Shown here: positions 45,976-58,334 of the stretch, in pieces | How positions within the stretch are numbered: position 1 is the first letter of the stretch | Layout of the letters: each line of letters starts with the position of its first letter | Source of the DNA: Sphingorhabdus contaminans | GTDB lineage: Bacteria; Pseudomonadota; Alphaproteobacteria; Sphingomonadales; Sphingomonadaceae | Assembly: GCF_007280415.1 (NCBI RefSeq) | Contig: NZ_VKKU01000002.1 | Span: 310,001 to 374,000, forward strand | Direction: 5' to 3' | Length of the DNA: 64,000 nt | Notes under the pieces: model-generated | Told to the model about the DNA's origin: nothing | The model's input: the letters and a program-made list of their open reading frames with translations, nothing else | The model's database searches: none | Translations under genes and position numbers: made by a program

Positions 45976-47166
45976 TTACTTCGAGATTGCGCTGACAACC
46001 CCTGAACCGACGGTGCGGCCACCTTCGCGAATTGCGAAGCGGAGACCCGGGTCCATAGCGATCGGTGCAATCAACTTGACCGAGATGGTTACGTTGTCGC
46101 CAGGCATAACCATTTCCGTGCCTTCGGGAAGGATAACTTCGCCGGTTACGTCGGTGGTGCGGAAGTAGAATTGCGGACGATAGTTCGCAAAGAACGGCGT
46201 GTGACGGCCGCCTTCATCCTTCGAAAGCACGTAGATTTCTGCCGAGAACTCGGTGTGCGGCGTAACCGAACCGGGCTTGCAGAGAACCTGACCACGCTCA
46301 ACTTCTTCACGGCCTACGCCACGGATCAGAGCACCGATGTTGTCGCCAGCTTCACCCTGGTCGAGCAGCTTGCGGAACATTTCAACGCCGGTAACGGTGG
46401 TCTTCTTGGTGTCGCGGATGCCGACGATTTCAACTTCTTCGCCAACCTTTACAACGCCGGTTTCGACGCGGCCGGTCACAACGGTACCACGACCCGAGAT
46501 CGAGAACACGTCTTCAACTGGCATCAGGAAGGGCTTGTCGACAGGACGCTCGGGCTGCGGGATGTAGCTGTCAACAGCTGCCATCAGCTCGAGGATCGAG
46601 TTCTTGCCGATTTCGTCGTCGCGGCCTTCGAGAGCGGCGAGAGCCGAACCCTTGACAACAGGAATGTCGTCACCGGGGAAATCATAGCTCGACAGCAGTT
46701 CGCGAACTTCCATTTCAACCAGTTCAAGGATTTCAGCGTCGTCGACCTGGTCAACCTTGTTCATGTAAACGACGAGCGAAGGAACGCCAACCTGACGTGC
46801 AAGCAGGATGTGCTCGCGGGTCTGCGGCATGGGGCCGTCAGCAGCGTTCACAACCAGGATCGCGCCGTCCATCTGCGCAGCACCGGTGATCATGTTCTTA
46901 ACATAGTCAGCGTGGCCAGGGCAGTCGACGTGTGCGTAGTGACGGTTCTCGGTTTCATATTCGACGTGTGCGGTCGAAATGGTGATGCCGCGCTCGCGCT
47001 CTTCCGGTGCCTTGTCGATATTGTCGAAGTCGACCTTTTCCGACAGACCCTGGTCAGCCAGAACCTTGGTGATCGCTGCGGTCAGCGTGGTCTTACCATG
47101 GTCAACGTGACCGATGGTGCCGATGTTGCAATGCGGTTTCGTCCGCTCAAATTTAGCCTTTGCCAT
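45976..47166 (-). CDS. tuf: Elongation factor Tu
   Basis: EF-Tu, 396 residues, delivers aminoacyl-tRNA to the ribosome. The GTPase motifs are [14 protein letters not shown] (P-loop), [13 protein letters not shown] and NKVDQVDD; the switch I region reads [18 protein letters not shown]. Domains 2 and 3 are complete, ending [16 protein letters not shown]. It lies in the str operon, 91 bp after fusA and upstream of rpsJ. Confidence 0.99.
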   Translation of the reverse strand: MAKAKFERTKPHCNIGTIGHVDHGKTTLTAAITKVLADQGLSEKVDFDNIDKAPEERERGITISTAHVEYETENRHYAHVDCPGHADYVKNMITGAAQMDGAILVVNAADGPMPQTREHILLARQVGVPSLVVYMNKVDQVDDAEILELVEMEVRELLSSYDFPGDDIPVVKGSALAALEGRDDEIGKNSILELMAAVDSYIPQPERPVDKPFLMPVEDVFSISGRGTVVTGRVETGVVKVGEEVEIVGIRDTKKTTVTGVEMFRKLLDQGEAGDNIGALIRGVGREEVERGQVLCKPGSVTPHTEFSAEIYVLSKDEGGRHTPFFANYRPQFYFRTTDVTGEVILPEGTEMVMPGDNVTISVKLIAPIAMDPGLRFAIREGGRTVGSGVVSAISK

Positions 47167-47257
47167 TTTTTCAAACCTTCTTTCGAATAGGGTATAATGT
47201 GACCAGTTGGGACGACGCCTGCTGAATCAGGCGCCGCCCTTAATCCTGTTTTGCCAA

Positions 47258-49330
<2,073 letters not shown>

Positions 49331-49402
49331 GGTCTTTACTCCGAAGTGTGGGCCGCCAATACGGTCCTGTTTAGTTTCCCAGCGTTGCGAACCCGCTGAT
49401 TA

Positions 49403-49873
49403 TTACCAGCGGTAGTGCGCAAATGCACGGTTGGCTTCGGCCATACGGTGCGTATCTTCCCGTTTTTTGACAGCGTTGCCGCGGTTCGACGCAGCATCCA
49501 TCAATTCGCCGGAAAGACGGGCAGCCATGGTGGTTTCGCTGCGGTTACGTGCAGCGCCGATCAACCAGCGGATAGCCAAAGCCTGCGCACGCTCGGGACG
49601 AACTTCGCAAGGCACCTGATAGGTCGCACCACCGACGCGGCGGCTGCGGACTTCGATACCGGGCTTTACGTTGTCCAGTGCTTCATGGAAGGTCTGCAGC
49701 GGATCTTTCTTCGCGCGTGCTTCAACGGTTTCCAGGGCACCATAAACGATACGCTCTGCTGCGGACTTCTTTCCGTCCAGCATCAGGTTGTTCATGAATT
49801 TCGAAAGCACGATATCACCGAATTTGGGATCGGGAAGAATGATGCGCTTTTCGGGACGACGACGACGTGACAT
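49403..49873 (-). CDS. rpsG: 30S ribosomal protein S7
   Basis: S7, 156 residues, organises the 30S head and touches E-site t[43 protein letters not shown] and [20 protein letters not shown] are standard, ending [10 protein letters not shown]. In Escherichia coli S7 represses the str operon. It lies 81 bp after rpsL. Confidence 0.98.
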   Translation of the reverse strand: MSRRRRPEKRIILPDPKFGDIVLSKFMNNLMLDGKKSAAERIVYGALETVEARAKKDPLQTFHEALDNVKPGIEVRSRRVGGATYQVPCEVRPERAQALAIRWLIGAARNRSETTMAARLSGELMDAASNRGNAVKKREDTHRMAEANRAFAHYRW

Positions 49874-49954
49874 ATTAAATTTCCTTTGTCTCTTTGGACC
49901 GTCTGGCTGCGCCGTTGCGCGCCATGCCGGTCCGCCAATGGAAAGCGGGCCGAA

Positions 49955-50326
49955 TTACTTCGGACGCTTTGCACCATATTTGGAACGCGATTGCTTGCGG
50001 TCCTTGACACCCTGCGTATCGAGTACGCCGCGAAGAACGTGGTAACGCACACCGGGAAGGTCGCGTACGCGGCCGCCGCGGATCAGCACAACGCTATGCT
50101 CTTGCAGGTTGTGGCCTTCGCCAGGGATGTAGGAAATAACCTCGCGCTGGTTGGTCAGACGGATCTTCGCAACCTTACGCAAAGCCGAGTTCGGCTTTTT
50201 CGGGGTCGTCGTGTAAACGCGGGTGCAAACGCCGCGCTTCTGTGGGTTTTGGTCCATCGCAGGGACCTTCGACTTGGTCTTCTGCGGCGTCCGGCCCTTG
50301 CGGACCAGCTGGTTAATCGTTGGCAT
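49955..50326 (-). CDS. rpsL: 30S ribosomal protein S12
   Basis: S12, 123 residues, at the decoding centre. [40 protein letters not shown] and [20 protein letters not shown] are conserved. Lysines at the classical streptomycin sites (TPKKPNS; the [10 protein letters not shown] region) look wild type. The aspartate methylthiolated by RimO in other bacteria is present. It is the first gene of the str operon and of the whole cluster. Confidence 0.98.
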   Translation of the reverse strand: MPTINQLVRKGRTPQKTKSKVPAMDQNPQKRGVCTRVYTTTPKKPNSALRKVAKIRLTNQREVISYIPGEGHNLQEHSVVLIRGGRVRDLPGVRYHVLRGVLDTQGVKDRKQSRSKYGAKRPK

Positions 50327-50482
50327 ATCTTCACCTTAAAAGAAGCGGTTACTTTATGTAGCAAGGCGTTGTTGCGGTGGAGGCGCAGCCTTTAACCCAC
50401 CCGACCTGTCACATAATGTGCTAGCTAAATTGAGTTTTCACGACCCATGCGAGAATCACACTCATAGTATCGCGAAGGCGCG

Positions 50483-50511
50483 CCATTAGCGCCGGACCGG
50501 CCGTGGGTCAA
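50483..50511 (-). promoter_or_regulatory. Candidate promoter of the str operon
   Basis: On the minus strand TTGACC (50511-50506), 17 bp, TAATGG (50488-50483), then a GC-rich start-site region typical of growth-rate-controlled promoters. It lies about 160 bp before the rpsL ATG. Nothing else is seen in the 50327-50554 gap. Confidence 0.45.
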
Positions 50512-50554
50512 GGTTCAAGAAAATAATTGCAATTGAAACCTTCCGGCCGCTTCG

Positions 50555-51076
50555 TCACCCGTCCGATTGCCGTTCCGACAACACCGCCTCCTCAATCCGG
50601 ATCCGCCACCACAAAAGCGCGGCGTTCAGGATCGAAAAGGTGATCGCCATGGCCGGTGCGCCCAACAACAGGGGTAGCAATGCGATTTCCACCACCACCA
50701 GCGCATAATTGGGATGCTTTATATAACGGTAGGGCCCTTTTTTGACCCTCGGGAAATGCGGTGCACTGATGATGCGGGTCGTCCACCAGCGGCCAATACT
50801 CGCCAATGTCCAGAAACGGAAGGTCTGGCTGGCAATAAAGGCATTTAAAAGGATGAGGTCAGGCTGCGCCGATGGCACGGCAAACAGCGCAATGGAAATC
50901 AGCCATCCGCTATGCAGCACGATGAACAGCGGATAATGGTCCCGCCCATGTTCGCGCCCGCCTTCGCTCAACAGGCGGCGGGTATTGGCATTGGCATAGG
51001 CAAGCTCGGCCAGCCGCTGCACCACGACATAGGCCAGTACAATCTGTGCCCAAAGTGGCCAGTCAAGGGGTGTCAT
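50555..51076 (-). CDS. Isoprenylcysteine carboxyl methyltransferase-family membrane protein
   Basis: A 173-residue membrane protein with about four hydrophobic segments. The ICMT C-terminal signature is KKGPYRYIKHPNYALVVVEI, followed by RIRIEEAVLS. In bacteria such proteins often sit beside type III polyketide synthases and are thought to methylate or otherwise finish their phenolic products. Here the start overlaps the end of the PKS gene by 4 bp, so that pairing holds. The actual acceptor is unknown. Confidence 0.85.
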   Translation of the reverse strand: MTPLDWPLWAQIVLAYVVVQRLAELAYANANTRRLLSEGGREHGRDHYPLFIVLHSGWLISIALFAVPSAQPDLILLNAFIASQTFRFWTLASIGRWWTTRIISAPHFPRVKKGPYRYIKHPNYALVVVEIALLPLLLGAPAMAITFSILNAALLWWRIRIEEAVLSERQSDG

Positions 51077-52104
51077 GGCCGCAATACCCCCATCGCGCCC
51101 ACAAAGCCCGGCCCGAGCGCGGTCATCAGCATGGGTTTGGAAACCGGTCCCTTGGCCAGAACCCGTTCCAGCACAAACAACACGGTGGGCGAACTCATAT
51201 TGCCATTCCTGCGAAGCACGGCGCGGGTTTCGGTCAGGTCATCTTCCAGATAATCGGCCAGGGCATCGACAACACGGCCACCTCCGGGATGGCAGGCGGA
51301 TTCGCCCAGATCCCCCTTGGCCAAAGACTGGCTGTCCAGAAAAGCATCGCACACCGGCGCAAAGTCGCTGTTCACAAAAGAAGGGATATTCCGGGCGAGC
51401 ACCAGGTCAAAGCCGGTTTCGCCAATTTCCCAACCCATCATGTCCAGCGTCTCGGGCCAGATATGGCTGGCAAAGGCCGACAGCTCCGGCCCCTCCCCTG
51501 CTCCCACAATCGCTGCTGCGCAACCGTCGGCAAACAGGGCCAGCGCCACCATGTCTTTCTTGTCCATGCGGCTATGATCATAGGCGATACTGCACAGTTC
51601 GAGACTGACGAGCAGAACGGGCTTTTCCGGCGCGGCGCGGAACAGGTCGGCGGCCACACCAAGGCCGATCGCCCCGCCTGCACAGCCATAGCCGAACAAG
51701 GGGACACAGCGCGTGTCGGGCGCAAAACCCATTATGGCAATCATCCGGCTTGGCAGGCTGGGTGTCATCGTGCCCGTGGTCGATACAAAGACAATCTGTC
51801 CGATATCGGCAGGACACAGTCCCGCACGGTCGAGTGCCATGTTCGCCGCATCCTGAAACATCCGCGCCGCCGCATCTTCATAGACCTGCGCCCGTCCCGA
51901 CCAGGACCGATCGCCAAAATAATATTCCGGCGGCATGGCAATGTGGCGCTGTTCTATTCCGGTATTGCCAAGAATATCCGCGAGGCGCGCCGGCAAAGCC
52001 TTGCCCTTATCCTTTGCCAATATATCCAGCACCTGTTGCTGGGTCAGCAGATGATCAGGCAGCGCCGTGCCAATGGCGCGAAGACGGGGGGAGAGGTGCG
52101 ACAT
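51073..52104 (-). CDS. Type III polyketide synthase
   Basis: A 343-residue chalcone-synthase-like enzyme that extends an acyl-CoA starter with malonyl-CoA. The catalytic triad is complete: Cys141 in GYGCAGGAIGLG, His272 in ESACHPGGG and Asn302 in RRNGNMSSPT. The last motif, ALGPGFVGAM, is the family's closing glycine loop. The ATG at 52104 is chosen because upstream codons show no family similarity. The product (alkylresorcinol, alkylpyrone or naphthol type) cannot be told from sequence alone. It is co-translated with the ICMT-like gene. Confidence 0.9.
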   Translation of the reverse strand: MSHLSPRLRAIGTALPDHLLTQQQVLDILAKDKGKALPARLADILGNTGIEQRHIAMPPEYYFGDRSWSGRAQVYEDAAARMFQDAANMALDRAGLCPADIGQIVFVSTTGTMTPSLPSRMIAIMGFAPDTRCVPLFGYGCAGGAIGLGVAADLFRAAPEKPVLLVSLELCSIAYDHSRMDKKDMVALALFADGCAAAIVGAGEGPELSAFASHIWPETLDMMGWEIGETGFDLVLARNIPSFVNSDFAPVCDAFLDSQSLAKGDLGESACHPGGGRVVDALADYLEDDLTETRAVLRRNGNMSSPTVLFVLERVLAKGPVSKPMLMTALGPGFVGAMGVLRP

Positions 52105-52234
52105 ATTGTTCAACCGATACACAGGGCCAGGGGAAAGAGCCAATCATTATATAGCATCCGGATGAATAAACATAGTAGTGCAATGTTTGATGTTGGGGGA
52201 GCGTTTTGTGAAGTTATTTCTCTCCACCCAAATC

Positions 52235-52378
52235 CGTCACCCTGAACTTGTTTCAGGGTCCATCGTGCAGCAGCACCCGATGGTGTATGACGCACGCAAT
52301 CGTGCGTCACTGTGCGGTGGAACGCAGCGACAGCGGAAGTAGCTGAAAAATGGACCCTGAAACAAGTTCAGGGTGACG
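52235..52378. repeat. 144-bp palindromic intergenic element
   Basis: Perfect 29-bp inverted arms (52235-52263 and 52350-52378, containing CCCTGAACTTGTTTCAGGGT) enclose a second dyad, GACGCACG/CGTGCGTC, at about 52289-52308. The 52105-52424 gap holds no gene. A CCCTGAACTTG dyad family is scattered in many alphaproteobacterial genomes. Confidence 0.85.
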
Positions 52379-52424
52379 TGGAAGGGGAGGTAAAACGAGC
52401 GGTTGGAGACTGTCCCCAACGTCG

Positions 52425-53798
52425 CTACCCCCGCACTTTGTGCCAAGGCCCCCGGATCGCCAGCGTCATGGTCGGCGCGTAGAAATTCACGAACATGGTC
52501 GATCCGTCGGGCGAAAAGCAGGCGCCGGCAAATTCGGTCTGCACGCGGCTGCGGGCGAAGACATAGGCTTTGCCGTCGGGCGTGATGCCGCGCAGATGGT
52601 TGTCCGCAATATCGGTATACTGGTCTTCACAGACCATCAGATGCCCGTTCGGCATGACACACAGATTGTCGCCATAATTATAGGCCGCGGCATCCTGTGA
52701 TTCATAAAAAAGCTCGATCCGTCCCGGCGCGTCAGATTCGCCGGGGAAGCCCTCGTTCACCGCAGGCACATAGCGGAAGATCTGGCCGAGTTTCATCGCC
52801 CCGCCATCGGTGCAGGCAAAATAAAGCTCGCCCTTGCCCCACCAGATTCCTTCGCCACGTGCAAACAGCGTCGCGCCAAGAGCATGGCCGCGCAGCCGCA
52901 GATCGTCATCGGGACTTTCGGGATTGTCGAGCGGTATCCAGTTGGCACGCAGCGGTTTGCCGCGCAGCACAGCCGCCCCGGTCCAGTTCCGGCTATCCTT
53001 AATTCCGGCCTCACCCAAGGCCAGCGCCTCCAACCGGCCACCTTTGGCAAGTTCCCCGCGCACATTGGGGATGAAGCGGTAGAGCAGGCTGTCGTCCCGG
53101 TCTTCGGTCAGATAGACAATGCCGGTGCGCGGGTCGACGCAGGCGGCCTCATGGTTGAACCGGCCCATTGCCTTTAACGGCACAGGGTCGACCAGGCCCT
53201 TATGGGCCGAAGGCACTTCAAAAACATAGCCATGATCCTGACCCACGCCCTGCCCGGCGCGCGTGACATTTTCTTCGCAGGTCAGCCAGCTTCCCCATGG
53301 CGTGATGCCACCTGCGCAATTGCGGATCGTTCCCGACAGGCTGAGCCATTCGGCCTCTTTCCGGCCGGACTTCAGGTCATATATCAGCGTCGTCGTCCCG
53401 CCGGGCAGCGGCATGCCGCCAGCGTCCGCCATCCGGTCATAGGCCCGAACCTCGGCACCAACCTTCCCTGGAAACGGCCCGAAACGCAGATCACGGGGGC
53501 TGAGTTCATGGTTGCGGACAAGTGCGACCTTGCCTTTTCCGGCTGCAAAAGCGCCCATTCCGTCTCCGGCATTGGGAACAACAAAGCCGTCGTCCATCAC
53601 ATTGCCGAAACGTGAAATCACCTGATAGGTAAAGCCTTTCGGCAGATCGATCAGATGATCGGGATCGGGCAACAGGGCACCATAACCGGACACCTCGCTG
53701 CGCGCCGCGGGTGGCATCTGGGCAAGCGAACGTTGCGCAAGACCCGCAAAGGCGAGACTGCCCAGACCGAAATTGAAACTGCGACGGCTAAATTGCAT
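52425..53798 (-). CDS. PhoX/DUF839-family secreted protein
   Basis: A 457-residue protein exported through the Tat pathway: SRRSFNFGLGSLAFAGLA is a twin-arginine signal. The PhoX-like beta-propeller shows LVRNHELSPRDLRFGPFPG, GGTTTLIYDLKSGRKEAEW, NCAGGITPWGSWLTCEEN (the cysteine/glutamate metal region), FNHEAACVDPRTGIVYLTED and LYFACTDGGAMKLGQIFRY. PhoX enzymes are calcium/iron alkaline phosphatases, but DUF839 proteins vary. Phosphatase activity is plausible, not proven. It is divergent from gltX. Confidence 0.87.
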   Translation of the reverse strand: MQFSRRSFNFGLGSLAFAGLAQRSLAQMPPAARSEVSGYGALLPDPDHLIDLPKGFTYQVISRFGNVMDDGFVVPNAGDGMGAFAAGKGKVALVRNHELSPRDLRFGPFPGKVGAEVRAYDRMADAGGMPLPGGTTTLIYDLKSGRKEAEWLSLSGTIRNCAGGITPWGSWLTCEENVTRAGQGVGQDHGYVFEVPSAHKGLVDPVPLKAMGRFNHEAACVDPRTGIVYLTEDRDDSLLYRFIPNVRGELAKGGRLEALALGEAGIKDSRNWTGAAVLRGKPLRANWIPLDNPESPDDDLRLRGHALGATLFARGEGIWWGKGELYFACTDGGAMKLGQIFRYVPAVNEGFPGESDAPGRIELFYESQDAAAYNYGDNLCVMPNGHLMVCEDQYTDIADNHLRGITPDGKAYVFARSRVQTEFAGACFSPDGSTMFVNFYAPTMTLAIRGPWHKVRG

Positions 53799-53921
53799 GA
53801 TATAACCTCTTGGTTGACCCAGGATCAGGACCTCGGCTTCATGCTATTCGTTGCGAAAGATGACAAGCGTGTTGCACCTTGGTAGAGCGCGGCACATTTT
53901 CAATTGAAGGCACTTTTTTCC

Positions 53922-55415
53922 ATGACCGTTCGTACGCGCGTTGCGCCCTCCCCAACCGGTGATCCCCATGTCGGCACAGCCTATATTGCTCTGATAAATT
54001 ACTGCTTTGCCAAAAAGCATGGCGGCGAATTCCTGCTGCGTATCGAAGATACCGATCAGGCGCGCTCCACCCTGCAATCGGAAAAGATGATCCTGGATTC
54101 GCTGCGCTGGCTGGGTCTCAGCTGGGATGAAGGCCCCGATGTCGGCGGACCGCACGGCCCTTATCGCCAATCGGAACGCAGCGCGATCTACACCGAACAT
54201 TGCGACCGACTGCTGGCCGATGGCCATGCGTTCAAATGCTACTGCACCTCGGAAAAGCTGGCCGCGATGCGACGGCACCAGATCGCGGCAAAGCAACCGC
54301 CCAAATATGACGGCACCTGCCTGTCACTGACCGATACCGACCGCGCAAAGCTGGATGCCGAAGGCGTCAGCCATGTCGTCCGCATGAAAATCCCGACCGA
54401 AGGGACATGTGTGGTGCACGATACGCTGCGCGGCGAAATCGAATTTGAAAATGCCGTCGTCGATATGCAGGTGCTGATGAAATCGGACGGCTTGCCGACC
54501 TACCATCTGGCGAATGTCGTCGATGACCATTTGATGGGCATCACCCATGTGATGCGGGGCGAAGAATGGATTTCGTCCGCACCCAAACATCTGCTGCTCT
54601 ACCAGTATTTCGGCTGGGAACCGCCGGTGCTGACGCATCTTCCGCTGTTGCGCAATGCCGACAAATCGAAATTGTCGAAACGCAAGAATCCAACGTCAAT
54701 CCTCTGTTACCAGCGTGCCGGTTACCTGCCGCAGGCGATGCAGAATTTCCTCGGCCTGTTCATCAAGAGCGCGAGCGAAGAGGATGAAAAGACCAGCCTG
54801 CAGGAATTGATCGACGGTTTTGACGTCCACAATATCTCGCTCGGCGGGCCGGTGTTTGACACGTCCAAGCTGGACTGGCTCAATGGCCGCTATCTGCGCG
54901 AAGAACTGGATGTTGGCCAGTTTCTGGACGCGGTAAAAGCATGGGCATTGAACGATAGCTATCTGACCCCGATTGCCGAAATGGCGCAGGCACGGATTAC
55001 CAAATTGTCGGATCTCGGCAGCCTGACGGGCATGTTCTTCATGAACCGCATCGACGGCCTGACTGCCGATGCCTTGCGTGACGGCGTGAAGATTGATCAG
55101 GACCAGCAGCGCGCGGCCTATACGCTGGCATTGCAGCAATTTGACGGCCTGGTCGAATGGAACAAGGAAGGCGTCGAAACAACCCTGCGCCGTACCGCCG
55201 AAGTGCTGGAGGCCAAGCTGAAGGATGTCATCCGGCCGATGTATATCGCGATCACCGGCCAGCCGCAGGGCGTTCCGCTGTTCGATGCCATCGTCCATCT
55301 CGGCCGCGACATCATCCGCGAACGCCTGCGCCACGCAATGGAACTTCTGGGTCCCGCCAGCAAGAAAGAGGTCGAGGCCTGGACAGCGTTGCTGGCAGCT
55401 GAAAAGACCGATTGA
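53922..55415 (+). CDS. gltX: Glutamate--tRNA ligase
   Basis: GltX charges tRNA-Glu (and in many alphaproteobacteria one of two copies charges tRNA-Gln for amidation). The protein has 497 residues. The HIGH-like motif is [18 protein letters not shown] and the KMSKS-like motif SKLSKRKNP (about residue 250). The lysine of the second motif is present. Only [11 protein letters not shown] remains of the Cys zinc region. The ATG at 53922 is preferred over 53904. ung follows 20 bp later. Confidence 0.96.
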   Translation: MTVRTRVAPSPTGDPHVGTAYIALINYCFAKKHGGEFLLRIEDTDQARSTLQSEKMILDSLRWLGLSWDEGPDVGGPHGPYRQSERSAIYTEHCDRLLADGHAFKCYCTSEKLAAMRRHQIAAKQPPKYDGTCLSLTDTDRAKLDAEGVSHVVRMKIPTEGTCVVHDTLRGEIEFENAVVDMQVLMKSDGLPTYHLANVVDDHLMGITHVMRGEEWISSAPKHLLLYQYFGWEPPVLTHLPLLRNADKSKLSKRKNPTSILCYQRAGYLPQAMQNFLGLFIKSASEEDEKTSLQELIDGFDVHNISLGGPVFDTSKLDWLNGRYLREELDVGQFLDAVKAWALNDSYLTPIAEMAQARITKLSDLGSLTGMFFMNRIDGLTADALRDGVKIDQDQQRAAYTLALQQFDGLVEWNKEGVETTLRRTAEVLEAKLKDVIRPMYIAITGQPQGVPLFDAIVHLGRDIIRERLRHAMELLGPASKKEVEAWTALLAAEKTD

Positions 55416-55435
55416 GCGCGGGGTCAGGACCAGCC

Positions 55436-56122
55436 ATGCCTGACATCCAACTCCATGAAAGCTGGAAAGCGCCGCTTTTGCCCGAATTTACTTCGGACTA
55501 TATGGCAGCGCTCCGGCAGTTTCTGGTGTCGGAAAAGGCAGCGGGCAAGACCATCTATCCCAAGGGCAGCGAATGGTTTCGCGCGCTTGATCTCACCCCG
55601 CTCGACAAGGTGCGCGTGGTCATCCTCGGGCAGGACCCCTATCATGGTCCGGACCAGGCGCATGGCCTGTGTTTCAGTGTGAAGCCCGGTGTCCGTCCGC
55701 CGCCCAGCCTTGTGAATATCTACAAGGAACTGGAAAGCGATCTTGGCCTGCCCCGGCCGCGGCATGGCTTTCTGGAACATTGGGCGCGGCAGGGCGTGCT
55801 GTTGCTGAACAGCGTGCTGACAGTTGAGATGGCCAAGGCCGCATCGCACAGCCAGAAAGGGTGGGAACGTTTTACCGACGCTGTTATCCGGCTGGTCAAC
55901 GCCAAGCCCGATCCGGTCGTGTTCCTTTTGTGGGGCAGCTATGCCCAGAAAAAGGCCGCCTTTGTCGACAGTTCACGGCATCTTGTTCTAAAGGCCGCGC
56001 ATCCATCACCTCTGTCGGCCTATAACGGCTTTCTGGGGTGCCGCCATTTCTCGCAAACCAATGCCTTTCTCGAAAAGCACGGACAACCCCCGATAGACTG
56101 GAGCCTGCCTGATGTCGTTTGA
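55436..56122 (+). CDS. ung: Uracil-DNA glycosylase
   Basis: Family 1 UDG, 228 residues, removes uracil from DNA. The water-activating loop [18 protein letters not shown] (aspartate about residue 70), [17 protein letters not shown], and the minor-groove loop [18 protein letters not shown] are intact. The ATG at 55436 is the first with family similarity. The 3' end overlaps galT by 11 bp, so ung and galT are translationally linked although functionally unrelated. Confidence 0.96.
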   Translation: MPDIQLHESWKAPLLPEFTSDYMAALRQFLVSEKAAGKTIYPKGSEWFRALDLTPLDKVRVVILGQDPYHGPDQAHGLCFSVKPGVRPPPSLVNIYKELESDLGLPRPRHGFLEHWARQGVLLLNSVLTVEMAKAASHSQKGWERFTDAVIRLVNAKPDPVVFLLWGSYAQKKAAFVDSSRHLVLKAAHPSPLSAYNGFLGCRHFSQTNAFLEKHGQPPIDWSLPDVV

Positions 56123-57146
56123 TGACCAGCCGCACCGGCGGTTCAATCCGCTGAACGGGCAATGGGTGCTTGTTTCCCCGCACCGTGCCAAGCGGCCCTG
56201 GCAGGGGCAGCAGGATGCACCCGACAACAGCGAGCGCCCCGCCTATGATGCGGGTTGCTATCTGTGCCCCGGCAATGAACGGGTCGGCGGGGTGGCGAAC
56301 CCGGACTATGCCGATGTGTTCGTTTTCGACAATGACTTTGCCGCGCTGATGCCCGGCAAGGACGCGCCGCAACCTCCGGGCAATCCCCTGTTTCAGGCCG
56401 CGCCCGCCAACGGGACCTGCCGCGTCATCTGTTTCTCGCCCGACCATGGCAAAAGCCTGCCGGAACTGGACGTGACCGCGATCCGCCGCGTCGTGGATGT
56501 CTGGGCCGCGCAGGAGGAGGAACTTGCACAAGGCCATGCCTATGTGCAGATTTTCGAGAATAAGGGCGCAATGATGGGCTGCTCAAGCCCGCATCCCCAT
56601 GGCCAGATCTGGGCGACAAACCATGTGCCTGTGGAACCATTTCAGGAAAATATAACGCAATTACAATGGTTTGAAGAACATGAGGCGTCGATGCTGCTGG
56701 CCTATGCCGAGGCGGAACGGGCTGACGGCAGCCGCACCGTCGTGGCCAACGACCACTGGCTGGCGGTCGTCCCCTATTGGGCAAGCTGGCCTTTTGAAGT
56801 CCTTCTCCTCCCTCTTTTTGCCGCTGCAAGCTTCAGCCAGGTTAACAACGAAAGGCGGGACGCCCTTGCCGATATCCTGAAGGCCATCACCACGGCTTAT
56901 GACAATCTGTTCCAGACCAGCTTCCCCTATTCCATGGGCTGGCACGGTGCCCCGTCGGCAGAACGCAACGCACCCCATTGGCAACTGCACGCCCATTTCT
57001 ATCCGCCGCTGCTTCGGTCCGCCAGCGTCCGAAAATTCATGGTCGGCTACGAAATGCTCGCCGAAGCGCAACGCGATCTGACCCCAGAAACAGCAGCGGC
57101 ACAACTGCGCGCCCAAAGCCCCATCCATTACCGGAGTGCCCCATGA
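56112..57146 (+). CDS. galT: Galactose-1-phosphate uridylyltransferase
   Basis: GalT exchanges UMP between UDP-glucose and galactose-1-phosphate in the Leloir pathway. The 344-residue protein has [20 protein letters not shown], a zinc-type [12 protein letters not shown] near residue 50, and the nucleophile HPHGQIWA (about residues 161-168), plus the late [17 protein letters not shown]. The start lies inside ung; the stop overlaps the galK ATG (ATGA). Confidence 0.96.
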   Translation: MSFDDQPHRRFNPLNGQWVLVSPHRAKRPWQGQQDAPDNSERPAYDAGCYLCPGNERVGGVANPDYADVFVFDNDFAALMPGKDAPQPPGNPLFQAAPANGTCRVICFSPDHGKSLPELDVTAIRRVVDVWAAQEEELAQGHAYVQIFENKGAMMGCSSPHPHGQIWATNHVPVEPFQENITQLQWFEEHEASMLLAYAEAERADGSRTVVANDHWLAVVPYWASWPFEVLLLPLFAAASFSQVNNERRDALADILKAITTAYDNLFQTSFPYSMGWHGAPSAERNAPHWQLHAHFYPPLLRSASVRKFMVGYEMLAEAQRDLTPETAAAQLRAQSPIHYRSAP

Positions 57147-58297
57147 CACCAATCGATGCCGATCTCCGTCAACGGGTTACAACGGCCTTTGAAAAGCATT
57201 TCGGGACGAACGCCGCCCATGTCATCCGCGCACCGGGCCGCGTCAACCTGATCGGGGAGCATACCGACTATAATGACGGCTTCGTCCTGCCCTGCGCCAT
57301 TGGCCCGTCGACCATGGTGGCAATTGGCGGCCGCAGCGACGAGCAGGTCCATGTCGTCGCAACCGATTTTGGCGATGCGACCGATATGTTCGACCTCAAA
57401 GATATCCGCTCTTCCGAGCAAGGCTGGGCCAATTATGTGCGGGGCATGTTGGATGCCGTTCAAAAGGCGGGGTTTCAGCTTCAGGGGGCGAACATTGCCA
57501 TTGCGGGCAATATTCCCAAGGGCGCGGGACTGTCGTCCTCCGCATCGCTGGAGGTTGCCGTCGGGCAGGCGATGCTCGCGCTTTGCGAAACGGACATTGA
57601 CCGCACCCGGCTCGCCCAAATTGCCCAAGCCGCGGAATGCGATTTTGTCGGCACAAAATGCGGCATCATGGACCAGCTCATTTCAGCGCAGGGAAAGGCT
57701 GGCCATGCGCTGCTGATCGATTGCCGCAGCTTGGGCTTGACCGATGCGCCCGTGCCCGCCGATCTGGCTATCATGATTGTGCATTCCGGCGTCACCAGGG
57801 GTCTGGTGGAAGGGCATTATAACGAGCGCCGCCGCCAGTGCGAAGCCGCGGCGAAGGCCATGGGAGTATCGGCATTACGCGATGCCGACATGGAGATGCT
57901 GAATGCGGCAGGGCTCGATCTCGTCACCCACAACCGCGCCCGCCATGTCATTGGCGAAAACCGGCGCACGGTGGAGGCGGCGGCCGCTCTGGAAAAAGGC
58001 GATCTCCAACGGCTTGGGATATTGATGGCGGAAAGCCACCAATCCATGCGTGACGATTTCGAAATAACGGTTCCCGCGATAGATCGTCTGGTCGATGTGC
58101 TGCAAAATGCCATAGGAACCGAGGGCGGCGCGCGCATGACCGGCGGCGGATTTGGCGGCGCATGCGTGGCACTGATGCCGGTATCGCGTGTTTCCGACGT
58201 GCGGGCTGCGGTCGAACGCGGTTACCAGACGCCCGATGGCAAGACAGCAGAAATCATGGTGGAAACAGCAGGTCCGGGCGTCAGCCTGATCGACTGA
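57143..58297 (+). CDS. galK: Galactokinase
   Basis: GalK phosphorylates galactose at C1. The 384-residue GHMP kinase has RAPGRVNLIGEHTDYNDGFV (about residues 30-49), the ATP loop PKGAGLSSSASLEVAVGQA and the third motif MTGGGFGGACVAL. The ATG at 57143 overlaps the galT stop. galE and galM are not in the window, so the Leloir pathway must be completed elsewhere. Confidence 0.97.
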   Translation: MTPIDADLRQRVTTAFEKHFGTNAAHVIRAPGRVNLIGEHTDYNDGFVLPCAIGPSTMVAIGGRSDEQVHVVATDFGDATDMFDLKDIRSSEQGWANYVRGMLDAVQKAGFQLQGANIAIAGNIPKGAGLSSSASLEVAVGQAMLALCETDIDRTRLAQIAQAAECDFVGTKCGIMDQLISAQGKAGHALLIDCRSLGLTDAPVPADLAIMIVHSGVTRGLVEGHYNERRRQCEAAAKAMGVSALRDADMEMLNAAGLDLVTHNRARHVIGENRRTVEAAAALEKGDLQRLGILMAESHQSMRDDFEITVPAIDRLVDVLQNAIGTEGGARMTGGGFGGACVALMPVSRVSDVRAAVERGYQTPDGKTAEIMVETAGPGVSLID

Positions 58298-58334
58298 CAA
58301 GCGCGGCGGGCAACGCCAGATTTTTGCTCAGAAT

